A stretch of 8,388 nt of DNA from Actinobacteria bacterium UBA7422 (GTDB lineage: Bacteria; Actinomycetota; Actinomycetes; S36-B12): positions 1-8,388 of the forward strand of contig DKME01000019.1 in assembly GCA_002469525.1 (NCBI GenBank). Direction: 5' to 3'. The translations under genes were made by a program, and so were the position numbers. Position 1 is the first letter of the stretch; each line of letters begins with the position of its first letter. Positions 1 through 6,041 of the stretch are shown here, one piece after another. The notes under the pieces are model-generated. The model did not search any database. It saw only the letters and a list, made by a program, of their open reading frames with translations, and was not told the DNA's origin.

Positions 1-185
1 GCCTCGTGCTTCCCAGAAAGACCGACGGTTCCCCAATCTGCTGGCTCGAAGAATGCCGCCAATTTCCTGACCGGTGCGAACCGCCATTCTTCTTCGCGAC
101 CATTGGGGACCCCGAAGTCGGAAACCTCTCGGGAGAAAACGCGTGGTGCAAGATCTGTTGCTGGTGCGACTGTGGGAGCTCTCAC
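1..185 (-). CDS. sufD: Fe-S cluster assembly protein SufD, N-terminal part
   Basis: Partner of SufB in the cytoplasmic SufBC2D scaffold that assembles Fe-S clusters. Only the first 61 codons are present; the rest runs off the left edge. Translation from the GTG at 185-183 gives MRAPTVAPATDLAPR..., followed by GREEEWRFAPVRKL at residues 29-42. This matches the '(K/R)xEEWR(F/Y)TPL' stretch near the N terminus of SufD proteins. The GTG start overlaps the sufB stop codon (GTGA, 182-185), and a strong GGAAGGAG Shine-Dalgarno lies 7 nt upstream inside sufB, so translation is probably coupled to sufB. SufD follows SufB in actinobacterial suf operons, usually with sufC, sufS and sufU next, here expected beyond the edge. 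The start and family are well supported; the C-terminal beta-helix core cannot be inspected. Confidence 0.9.
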   Translation of the reverse strand, partial: MRAPTVAPATDLAPRVFSREVSDFGVPNGREEEWRFAPVRKLAAFFEPADWGTVGLSGKHE

Positions 186-1630
186 CCAACAGCTCCTTCC
201 ATTTGGAGTTCAATGAGCCGGTTCAGTTCGATCGCATATTCCATGGGGAGTTCACGAGCAATTGGCTCGACAAACCCACGAACGATCATGGCCATTGCTT
301 CGTCTTCGTTGAGTCCGCGGGTCATGAGATAAAACAATTGTTCTTCACTTACTTTGGAGACGGTTGCTTCGTGGCCCATCTGAACGTCGTCTTCGCGGAC
401 GTCCACATACGGATAGGTGTCTGAACGGCTGATGTCATCCACTAGCAGTGCATCACATTTCACGGTGCTCTTGGAATTGTGTGCACCTTCAACTACTTGC
501 ACCAAACCCCGGTAACTGGTTCGACCGCCACCACGCGCAACCGACTTACTAATAATCGAAGACGACGTATGTGGGGCGGCGTGCACCATCTTGGCACCTG
601 CATCTTGGTGTTGTCCGGGGCCGGCAAATGCGATCGAGAGGGTCTCCCCGCGAGCGTGCTCGCCTGTCATGACAACGGCTGGGTACTTCATGGTTACTTT
701 GCTACCTAGGTTTCCGTCGACCCACTCCATAGTGGCACCTTCGTGGGCAATTGCCCGCTTGGTGACCAGGTTGTACACGTTTGTGGACCAGTTTTGGATG
801 GTCGTGTAACGGCAACGTCCGCCTTTTTTGACGATAATCTCGACAACGGCGGAGTGCAATGAGTCGCTGGAGTAAATAGGTGCCGTGCAACCTTCTACGT
901 AGTGCACGTAAGCGTCTTCGTCGACGATGATCAAAGTGCGCTCGAATTGACCCATGTTCTCTGTATTGATCCTGAAGTAGGCCTGCAACGGGATGTCAAC
1001 GTGCACACCTTTGGGGACATAGATAAACGAACCACCGGACCACACTGAAGTATTGAGCGCCGCGAATTTATTGTCGCCCACGGGAATTACTGAGCCAAAA
1101 TATTCTTTGAAAATATCTTCATGCTCTTTAAGTGCCGTGTCAGTGTCGATAAACAGGACACCGAGTTCCTCGAGGTCTTCACGGATTTTGTGGTAAACAA
1201 CCTCAGATTCGTATTGTGCGGCAACGCCGCCAACTAGGCGTTGCTTCTCAGCCTCAGGGATTCCCAAACGGTCGTAAGTGTTCTTAATGTCGTCTGGGAG
1301 GTCATTCCAGTCGGTTGCCTGCTTCTCGGTCGAGCGCACAAAGTATTTAATCGTGTCAAAGTGAATTCCGGTGAGGTCTGAACCCCAATGTGGCATTGGC
1401 TTCTTTTCGAAGAGCTTCAACCCTTTGAGCCGTAGGTCAAGCATCCACTGCGGCTCATTCTTCTTGGCCGAGATGTCTCGGACAACTTCCTCATTGATTC
1501 CTCGGCGAGCGTTCGCACCCGCATCGCTGGCATCGCTCCAGCCGTACTCGTAGTTCGCCAGGGACTCAATTGTCGCATCCTGCTCACTTTTAGCGTTGTC
1601 ACTTTTGGCATTGGGAATCGTTGTGCTCAT
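182..1630 (-). CDS. sufB: Fe-S cluster assembly scaffold SufB
   Basis: Core scaffold subunit of the SufBC2D complex, which receives sulfur from the cysteine desulfurase system and builds Fe-S clusters in the cytoplasm. The product is 482 aa, normal for the family. Visible landmarks are the N-terminal ISAKKNEPQWML (residues 53-64), NTSVWSGGSFIYVPKGV (193-209), VEGCTAPIY (245-253, C248), STVKCDALLVDD (388-399, C392) and MGHEATVSKVSEEQLFYL (418-435, H420/E421). C392 and the H420/E421 pair correspond to the Cys405 and Glu434-region residues implicated in cluster assembly in E. coli SufB. The start is the ATG at 1630-1628. It overlaps the sufR stop (ATGA) and has a GAGAGG Shine-Dalgarno 7 nt upstream. 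A longer frame reaching 1819 exists but lies wholly inside sufR. The EGCTAP site, which carries an intein in M. tuberculosis SufB, is uninterrupted here. The gene is expected to be co-transcribed from the sufR promoter and repressed by SufR. Confidence 0.97.
   Translation of the reverse strand: MSTTIPNAKSDNAKSEQDATIESLANYEYGWSDASDAGANARRGINEEVVRDISAKKNEPQWMLDLRLKGLKLFEKKPMPHWGSDLTGIHFDTIKYFVRSTEKQATDWNDLPDDIKNTYDRLGIPEAEKQRLVGGVAAQYESEVVYHKIREDLEELGVLFIDTDTALKEHEDIFKEYFGSVIPVGDNKFAALNTSVWSGGSFIYVPKGVHVDIPLQAYFRINTENMGQFERTLIIVDEDAYVHYVEGCTAPIYSSDSLHSAVVEIIVKKGGRCRYTTIQNWSTNVYNLVTKRAIAHEGATMEWVDGNLGSKVTMKYPAVVMTGEHARGETLSIAFAGPGQHQDAGAKMVHAAPHTSSSIISKSVARGGGRTSYRGLVQVVEGAHNSKSTVKCDALLVDDISRSDTYPYVDVREDDVQMGHEATVSKVSEEQLFYLMTRGLNEDEAMAMIVRGFVEPIARELPMEYAIELNRLIELQMEGAVG
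193..200 (-). promoter_or_regulatory. Shine-Dalgarno site of sufD
   Basis: GGAAGGAG on the minus strand lies inside the 3' end of sufB, 7 nt before the GTG at 185. It is nearly the full anti-SD complement. It decides the GTG start, which the four-nucleotide overlap with the sufB stop codon also supports. Confidence 0.75.
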
Positions 1631-2325
1631 GCTGATACCTCTCGACTTACCCGCGAATTGCGAGTGTGTTGAACGGACTTTTCCTGTTTGTTTACTTGAC
1701 TGCTTGGTACTGGACTTGGGATTAGGGTTGTACAAATTGGATCCCCGTGGGCCAAAGTGGCGAGCCTGGTTACGTGTTGACCCAATGCAACTCCGAAAGC
1801 TGCTGTTTCTTCTTCGCACAACTCCGGAAATTCACTCGCTGCCTCGACTACCGGACAGTGATGCTGGCATAACTGGCTCGCATGGGAGTTATTGGACGCG
1901 GGCGCCAGAGTTGCTGCATAGCCCTCGCTGTTCAGCGAGTCAACAATTGACAATATGTCGCCACTCGAAATAAGCCGGGCGGCGCGCTCTGATGCAAAGG
2001 CTCGCACGGCAGAACGCCCAAAACTTCGGTCAATAAAGCGCAGGCTTTCAAGGGCTAGGTCGTCGTAACTTTGATCACAGGCGCTTCGTCCTAGTGGTGT
2101 CAACGAGTAGCTCACGCTGGGCCTTCCACGACCACGGACTGGACTGGGACCGAACGGGGTGCGCTCATGGGACTCGACGAATCCTGCTTCCAGCAGCGCA
2201 TTAATCGACCTGCGAGTTGCCTGAACAGAGGTCTCCAGGGTCTGTGAAACCTCCACAGCGGTCGCGGCTCCTACTTCAAGGAGCACACGGGCCACACGCT
2301 CTGCGGCACCTCCTGGGAATTTCAC
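1627..2325 (-). CDS. sufR: SufR-type Fe-S cluster-binding transcriptional repressor of the suf operon
   Basis: DNA-binding regulator that senses Fe-S status and represses its own suf operon. From the GTG at 2325 it is 232 aa. A winged helix-turn-helix covers about residues 6-80 (AAERVARVLLEVGAATAVEV, then VQATRRSINALLEAGFVE, then a wing with RGRGRPSVSYSLTPLGR). The C-terminal sensor holds C153-x3-C157-x12-C170, and a further C198 in HGDPICTT. As I recall, the first three spacings equal those of the cluster-binding cysteines of Streptomyces avermitilis SufR. The start is chosen because an upstream -10-like box is correctly spaced and because the frame further upstream runs through the promoter region and beyond the divergent gene's start. 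There is no Shine-Dalgarno, consistent with a leaderless mRNA. The stop overlaps the sufB ATG (ATGA). A hydrophilic tail of about 29 residues follows the conserved TTLIP; it varies between relatives and is of unknown role. The operator at 2325-2338 supports autoregulation. Confidence 0.93.
   Translation of the reverse strand: MKFPGGAAERVARVLLEVGAATAVEVSQTLETSVQATRRSINALLEAGFVESHERTPFGPSPVRGRGRPSVSYSLTPLGRSACDQSYDDLALESLRFIDRSFGRSAVRAFASERAARLISSGDILSIVDSLNSEGYAATLAPASNNSHASQLCQHHCPVVEAASEFPELCEEETAAFGVALGQHVTRLATLAHGDPICTTLIPSPVPSSQVNKQEKSVQHTRNSRVSREVSA
1638..1643 (-). promoter_or_regulatory. Shine-Dalgarno site of sufB
   Basis: GAGAGG on the minus strand lies 7 nt before the ATG at 1630, inside the 3' end of sufR. 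It supports the 482-aa SufB start over the longer open frame and suggests translational coupling with sufR through the ATGA overlap. Confidence 0.65.
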
Positions 2326-2338
2326 AACACTATTGTTG
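2325..2338. promoter_or_regulatory. SufR operator, perfect CAAC-N6-GTTG palindrome
   Basis: The plus strand reads CAAC (2325-2328), six bases, GTTG (2335-2338). CAAC-N6-GTTG is the inverted repeat reported for SufR in cyanobacteria and Streptomyces. It lies directly upstream of sufR. On the minus strand it covers the -10 hexamer, and its last base is the first base of the GTG start codon. Bound SufR would therefore block RNA polymerase at the -10 and transcription start. Role inferred from the motif match and its placement before a sufR gene. Confidence 0.85.
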
Positions 2339-2359
2339 CCTAATTCGAAATTAACGCAA
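2332..2359 (-). promoter_or_regulatory. Probable sufR/suf operon promoter (leaderless)
   Basis: On the minus strand, TTGCGT (2359-2354) resembles a -35 box. It is followed after 16 nt by AACAAT (2337-2332), which has the A and final T most conserved in actinobacterial TAnnnT boxes. Its end is 6 nt before the GTG at 2325, so transcription would start at the codon itself. The -10 lies inside the SufR operator. A second minus-strand hexamer, TAGAGT (2377-2372), could give an alternative transcript with a leader of about 40 nt. Confidence 0.5.
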
Positions 2360-2371
2360 CCGCGGGGGTCT

Positions 2372-2391
2372 ACTCTAAGGATCCCTAGACT
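2372..2391. repeat. 20-bp imperfect inverted repeat in the sufR / ABC divergent region
   Basis: The sequence ACTCTAAGGATCCCTAGACT is a dyad centred between 2381 and 2382, with 8 of 10 positions pairing (outer A/T, TCTA/TAGA and GGA/TCC arms). Its right arm contains the TAGACT -10 hexamer of the rightward ABC gene. Its left arm read on the minus strand gives TAGAGT, also TAnnnT. It may be a regulator site, or two mirror-image -10 elements. Confidence 0.5.
2386..2391 (+). promoter_or_regulatory. -10 hexamer TAGACT for a leaderless ABC-ATPase mRNA
   Basis: TAGACT fits the actinobacterial TAnnnT -10 consensus and ends 6 nt before the GTG at 2398, which places the transcription start at the start codon. 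No well-placed Shine-Dalgarno precedes the GTG (the only AAGG is 17 nt away) and no clear -35 is visible. The identical hexamer with identical spacing precedes tkt. Confidence 0.55.
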
Positions 2392-2397
2392 GCGGTC

Positions 2398-3357
2398 GTG
2401 ACCGAAATTTCGCCCGTGCCAAGGGAATCTTACTTGGCTGTTGCCACGCACGATCTCACTGTGAAATACCCCGATGGCGGCGGAATCACCGACATTTCAC
2501 TCATTTTTGGTGCTGGCCGGACAGCAATTGTCGGCAACAATGGAGCTGGCAAATCCACATTGCTTGAAACGATTGCCGGCCTTCGAGAGCCGAGCTCAGG
2601 CAACGTAGAGCTTTTTGGGCGAACTCCAGGATCTTGGCGCGCTGAGGGGATTCACCAAGTGGCAATAGCCCTCCAAGACGGGCGCCCATATCCCAGCGCT
2701 AGGCCGCAGGCTTTTCTGGAATACCTTCGCAAGCTTTACGCAACCGATCAGAACCACGATTCCGTACGTGACGTGAACGTCTTGTTAGATGCATTCGCCT
2801 TGAGAACTACAACCATGATCAAGAATCTTTCGGGCGGTGAACTTCAGCGTCTCAAGTGCGCTGCTGCATTAATTGCGGACACCCCCATATTAATTCTCGA
2901 TGAACCAACGGCTGGACTTGATCCCCAAGGACGAAGGGACCTCTACGCGTTATTGGCCAGTGTGGTTCCCGCCAAACGAACAACCCTTATTTCCACCCAC
3001 ATTCTAGAAGATCTTGAATCAATTGGTGGAAGGGTTATTGCACTAGCAAAGGGATCCGTCGTATTCGACTCAGACTCGAACCCTGTCACATCCGCTTTTC
3101 ACATGTCGTTTGCCAGCCGCGTCAATCTGCAGCTCGAACCACTTCGCAACGCGTTGGCGGAGGACGTAACTATTGCTGAGAGAGCACAAGGACGCTACCA
3201 AGTGAGGAGCGAAAATCCGATTGACGCAGCACTCATCAGCACCGTTATGAACTTCTGTGCGCAGATCGGCGCCGAAGTCTCGGATGTCCATGTCAGTGAA
3301 CGTGGTGGAGTCTTGGCACAAGTCGAGGGTCTGCTCCTTGAGGGCGGTGACTCGTGA
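2398..3357 (+). CDS. ABC transporter ATP-binding protein of unknown substrate
   Basis: Cytoplasmic ATPase subunit, 319 aa, that should energise the membrane protein encoded immediately downstream. All nucleotide-binding motifs are intact: Walker A GNNGAGKST (46-54), Q-loop at Q93 (IALQDG), signature LSGGELQ (144-150), Walker B LILILDEP (163-170 region), D-loop AGLD (172-175) and switch histidine H201 (STHILED). About 90 residues follow the ATPase domain without a recognised motif, as in several ABC-2 exporter ATPases. The GTG at 2398 is chosen because a TAGACT -10 box is placed for leaderless transcription and the domain begins soon after. The gene overlaps the permease by four bases (GTGA). 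A comparable ABC pair stands before the ctaA-like gene in mycobacteria (Rv1458c, Rv1457c), so the linkage is conserved, but substrate and direction of transport are not established. By location a role in heme or membrane-protein biogenesis is possible; that is inference. Confidence 0.9.
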   Translation: MTEISPVPRESYLAVATHDLTVKYPDGGGITDISLIFGAGRTAIVGNNGAGKSTLLETIAGLREPSSGNVELFGRTPGSWRAEGIHQVAIALQDGRPYPSARPQAFLEYLRKLYATDQNHDSVRDVNVLLDAFALRTTTMIKNLSGGELQRLKCAAALIADTPILILDEPTAGLDPQGRRDLYALLASVVPAKRTTLISTHILEDLESIGGRVIALAKGSVVFDSDSNPVTSAFHMSFASRVNLQLEPLRNALAEDVTIAERAQGRYQVRSENPIDAALISTVMNFCAQIGAEVSDVHVSERGGVLAQVEGLLLEGGDS

Positions 3358-4079
3358 TCTCATTGCGTCGGCTATCCATCCAGACCAGATGGGAGTTCGT
3401 GCTGAACGCCCGGAACTCCGAGCAGGCTTTGCTGCTGGTCATTATACCCATCTTGATTTTATTCGTCATGACTTCAACTTCGATTATCGGTGGAGAGAGC
3501 ACCGGAATTGAAGTCGCCTTAGCAACTGTTCTCACCGTTTCGACCATCGCTGCTGGGTTCACGTCTTTAGCAATCGCTACTGCCTTTGAACGGCGCAGCG
3601 ACACGCTAGTTTTCCTTGGAACAACGAATCTCACGCGAATGGAGGTTGTGGCGTCCAAAAGCTTGGGAAGTTTGCTCCTTGCTTTATTCGCTGGAATATT
3701 CACTTTTATCGCCGCGCTCTTTCTCGGCTGGACACCAAGCGCAGCTGCGTTCTCCATTCCGATTTGGATCGCACTTGGTGTATTCAGCGTCAGTGGCTTT
3801 GCATACTTGCTCGCTGGAACGGTTCGCGCCGAAGCAGTCTTGGCTATTTCCAACGCGATCTTCGTTATCGTCTTGATGTTCGGTGGTGTGATTTTCACAT
3901 TCGGGTCCAGCTTCACAACCATGCTGGAATTCCTTCCACCACTTGCCCTTAAAACTGTCATAGGGACTTCCATTTCAACGGGCGGTCTTGGAGCGAATGT
4001 GATGCAGGCCATAGCGGTGCTGATCGCATGGGGAATTCTCGGACACCTACTCGCTTCTCGATTTTTCAAGTGGCGTTAA
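3354..4079 (+). CDS. ABC-2-type transporter permease, partner of the preceding ATPase
   Basis: Integral membrane subunit of 241 aa. About six hydrophobic segments are visible, near residues 25-45, 52-76, 104-124, 132-155, 160-184 and 217-235. The basic N terminus (RRLSIQTRWEF) and the loop ERRSDTLVFLGTTNLTRMEVVASK (79-102), with its charged residues before the third segment, are typical of ABC-2 permeases. No periplasmic binding protein is encoded nearby, which favours export over import. The GTG start overlaps the ATPase stop codon (GTGA, 3354-3357). A weak GAGGG Shine-Dalgarno sits 9 nt upstream. The gene ends 18 nt before ctaA. In mycobacteria the same neighbour order holds. The name and substrate remain unknown; the fold assignment rests on topology and on pairing with the ATPase. 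Confidence 0.82.
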   Translation: MISLRRLSIQTRWEFVLNARNSEQALLLVIIPILILFVMTSTSIIGGESTGIEVALATVLTVSTIAAGFTSLAIATAFERRSDTLVFLGTTNLTRMEVVASKSLGSLLLALFAGIFTFIAALFLGWTPSAAAFSIPIWIALGVFSVSGFAYLLAGTVRAEAVLAISNAIFVIVLMFGGVIFTFGSSFTTMLEFLPPLALKTVIGTSISTGGLGANVMQAIAVLIAWGILGHLLASRFFKWR

Positions 4080-4085
4080 CCGACT

Positions 4086-4091
4086 TAAGGT
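4086..4091 (+). promoter_or_regulatory. TAAGGT before ctaA: -10 hexamer or Shine-Dalgarno
   Basis: TAAGGT fits TAnnnT and ends 6 nt before the ctaA ATG, the spacing seen at the other transcript-leading genes here. The same bases hold AAGG, 7 nt before the ATG, which would also serve as a modest Shine-Dalgarno. ctaA could therefore have its own leaderless transcript, be read through from the ABC genes, or both. Sequence alone does not decide. Confidence 0.4.
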
Positions 4092-4097
4092 AGTGGC

Positions 4098-5048
4098 ATG
4101 CAGACCCTGAATCAGCTTCGAATTCCTCGTTGGATGCGTGGAATCTTCATTGCGAATCTTGTTGCGCAATCTGGAATCATTGTGACAGGTGCTGTCGTTC
4201 GACTGACCGGTTCTGGCCTGGGCTGTCCGACTTGGCCGCAGTGTGTTGAAGGTTCCTACACACCAACTGCTCGACAGGAAGAGGCCTTTCACAAATACAT
4301 CGAATTCGGGAATCGGCTACTTACCTTTGTTCTAGTAATTATCGCAATTGCCGTTCTGGTCTCGATATTCATTGACGCGCGCGCACGAAGGCGTCTCGGG
4401 GTTCCCCAACGCTGGGCCATCATTGTTTTGGCAATCATTCCATTTGTCGGCACGGCAACTCAAGCCGTACTCGGTGGTATTACTGTCCTCACCGGTCTAA
4501 ACCCACTCATCGTCTCCGCCCACTTCCTTGTGTCGATACTGCTGGTAGCCGCTGCTGTCGCACTCGTGGCCCGTTCAGGGGACATTGGCGACCGGCCCGT
4601 TGTGTTTCTGGCTCCTACCCCCGTTCGCAGTCTTTCGTGGCTGCTCGTGGGCGTTGCCGCCATCGTCGTAGTCCTGGGTGTCATTACTACCGGTAGTGGC
4701 CCGCATAGCGGTGATCCAGATACTGAGGCTCGTTTCTCATTTGACCCTCAGACGGTTTCATTGATGCACGCCGATTCAGTGTTCTTATTCATTGGCCTAC
4801 TCATTGGCCTTCTGGTGACATTGATGCTGTTCACAAGCACGGGCTCCATGCGCAAGCGGACCCTGATTCTTATCGCAGTAACGCTGTCCCAGGGTGTGAT
4901 TGGTTACGTCCAGTACTTCACGGGGCTCCCCAGCACTCTGGTAGCCGTTCACGTTTTCGGTGCTGTTATTACATGGATTGCCGTGTTGTTCATCCCATTT
5001 TCTATGCGGACCCGCGGCGTGACACAGACTCAACACACACAGGCTTAA
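4098..5048 (+). CDS. ctaA: Heme A synthase (CtaA/COX15 family)
   Basis: Membrane enzyme that oxidises the C8 methyl of heme O to a formyl group, giving heme A for aa3-type cytochrome oxidase. The product is 316 aa with about eight hydrophobic segments, the usual CtaA architecture of two four-helix halves. Landmarks are the first-helix signature TGAVVRLTGSGLGCPTWPQC (30-49) with the C43/C49 pair, HKYIEFGNRLL (65-75), SAHFLVS (140-146, H142), TGSGPHSGDP (198-207), LMHAD (222-226, H224) and VAVHVFGA (282-289, H285). H142, H224 and H285 match conserved heme-ligand histidines. The EFxHR position holds asparagine (N72). The start ATG at 4098 immediately precedes the first helix. It lies 18 nt after the ABC permease and converges on ctaB, the preceding step of the pathway, with 21 nt between the stop codons. 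In M. tuberculosis the equivalent gene (Rv1456c) also follows the ABC pair. Confidence 0.93.
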   Translation: MQTLNQLRIPRWMRGIFIANLVAQSGIIVTGAVVRLTGSGLGCPTWPQCVEGSYTPTARQEEAFHKYIEFGNRLLTFVLVIIAIAVLVSIFIDARARRRLGVPQRWAIIVLAIIPFVGTATQAVLGGITVLTGLNPLIVSAHFLVSILLVAAAVALVARSGDIGDRPVVFLAPTPVRSLSWLLVGVAAIVVVLGVITTGSGPHSGDPDTEARFSFDPQTVSLMHADSVFLFIGLLIGLLVTLMLFTSTGSMRKRTLILIAVTLSQGVIGYVQYFTGLPSTLVAVHVFGAVITWIAVLFIPFSMRTRGVTQTQHTQA

Positions 5049-5069
5049 AGAGTTGGGTCTAATCGCTCA

Positions 5070-5975
5070 CTAGGGAACGAACGGCGTGATCCCGACGAGG
5101 AGAAACAGTAAAGCTAAGTAGGTAATGGATCCATGAAACACTTTCATGGCGGGCTTTTGTAATTCTTGGTAACCCACACTATTTTTATGCGTGAGTTTCA
5201 CTAGGCTCAACGCAATAGCGACGAACCACACTCCTAAGACAACCGCACCGATCGCATACACCCAGCCCATTGGTGCAACAGGGATCAAAAGCAGAGATGC
5301 GAGAACCATCGCGATTGAATAAATCACTACGTTGCGTGTAACGACCTTGGGTGGTGCCACAACGGGAAGCATGGGAACGCCAACCGACGCGTAGTCATCG
5401 CGATACTTGATCGCCAGAGGCCAGTAGTGGGCCGGAGTCCAGAGGAAAACTACGAGAAAGAGAACCGCTGGGGTCCAACTCAACGTACCTGTCACAGCCG
5501 CCCATGCGATAAGGACCGGCATACAACCGGCGGCCCCTCCCCACACAATATTTTGAGGAGTCGAGCGCTTGAGTAACACCGTGTAACCCACCGCATAAAG
5601 CACAATGGCCAAGAAGCCAAGGAACGCTGCCAGCCAGTTTGTTAAAAGTCCGAGGGTCACGACACTTACGATCCCCAATATACTCGCTTGAATGAGGCCT
5701 GCTCTCACACTGATCACGCCCGAAGCGAGCGGCCTGGTACCAGTTCGATGCATGATCGCATCAATGTCCCGATCGTAAATGCTGTTGTAAGTGTTGGCAC
5801 TAGCTGCCGCAGCTGATCCACCAATCACAACGGCAATCGTTGAAATGAGTGTCGGCAGTCCGTCCGAGGCTAGGAAAAGAGTGGGGACAGCCGTTGCGAG
5901 CAGCAATTCAACGATCCGTGGCTTGGTCACCCAAAAATAAGGAGCAAGACGCTCGCGAACGCTGGCCTGTGACAC
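5070..5975 (-). CDS. ctaB: Protoheme IX farnesyltransferase (heme O synthase)
   Basis: UbiA-family membrane prenyltransferase, also called cyoE. It transfers a farnesyl group from farnesyl diphosphate to heme B to make heme O, the substrate of CtaA. The product is 301 aa with many hydrophobic segments. The first aspartate-rich motif is NSIYDRDID (64-72; N64, D68, D72, N-x3-D-x3-D), followed by MHRTGTRPL (75-83). The second is KYRDDYASVGVPMLP (190-204; D193, D194), preceded by FLWTPAHYWPLAIK. The start is the GTG at 5975-5973; no upstream in-frame ATG or GTG is available. A nearby ATG at 5980 is in another frame. There is no Shine-Dalgarno, but TATGTT is placed for leaderless transcription. 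The gene is divergent from tkt (97 nt between starts), the same arrangement as ctaB and tkt in mycobacteria. Confidence 0.95.
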   Translation of the reverse strand: MSQASVRERLAPYFWVTKPRIVELLLATAVPTLFLASDGLPTLISTIAVVIGGSAAAASANTYNSIYDRDIDAIMHRTGTRPLASGVISVRAGLIQASILGIVSVVTLGLLTNWLAAFLGFLAIVLYAVGYTVLLKRSTPQNIVWGGAAGCMPVLIAWAAVTGTLSWTPAVLFLVVFLWTPAHYWPLAIKYRDDYASVGVPMLPVVAPPKVVTRNVVIYSIAMVLASLLLIPVAPMGWVYAIGAVVLGVWFVAIALSLVKLTHKNSVGYQELQKPAMKVFHGSITYLALLFLLVGITPFVP

Positions 5976-5981
5976 CCCATA

Positions 5982-5987
5982 AACATA
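5982..5987 (-). promoter_or_regulatory. -10 hexamer TATGTT for a leaderless ctaB mRNA
   Basis: On the minus strand, TATGTT (5987-5982) fits TAnnnT and ends 6 nt before the ctaB GTG at 5975. No Shine-Dalgarno lies between them. Immediately upstream is TTGACT, which is too close to act as the -35 of this hexamer. Part of it lies in a short direct repeat, GACTATTGACTATG. Confidence 0.5.
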
Positions 5988-6041
5988 GTCAATAGTCTCG
6001 ATACAGGCACCTTCGGCCTTAAGTCACTTCAGAGGCTACAA

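Noticed and set aside
74..424. 116-codon plus-strand frame opposite sufD and sufB
   Set aside because: It is antisense to well-conserved sufB and sufD coding sequence and shows no recognisable domain.
881..893. Possible SufB intein at the EGCTAP site used in M. tuberculosis
   Set aside because: The coding sequence is continuous across C248 with no inserted splicing domain.
1631..1819. N-terminal extension of sufB to an ATG at 1819
   Set aside because: The extra 63 residues are a shadow of sufR in another frame and do not resemble SufB. The ATG at 1630 has a Shine-Dalgarno and the ATGA overlap.
2326..2451. Longer sufR frame reaching 2451
   Set aside because: It would run through the SufR operator, the divergent promoter and the start of the ABC gene, and the added residues show no SufR-like sequence.
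3293..4069. 258-codon open frame on the minus strand opposite the ABC permease
   Set aside because: Its product is a low-complexity run of A, K, V, T and P, as expected from reading antisense to hydrophobic coding DNA. The plus-strand frame has coherent membrane segments and an operon overlap.
6005..6019. AGGC-N7-GCCT hairpin between ctaB and tkt as a terminator or attenuator
   Set aside because: The stem is four base pairs with no following T-run, and both flanking genes point away from it, so no transcript is expected to end there.
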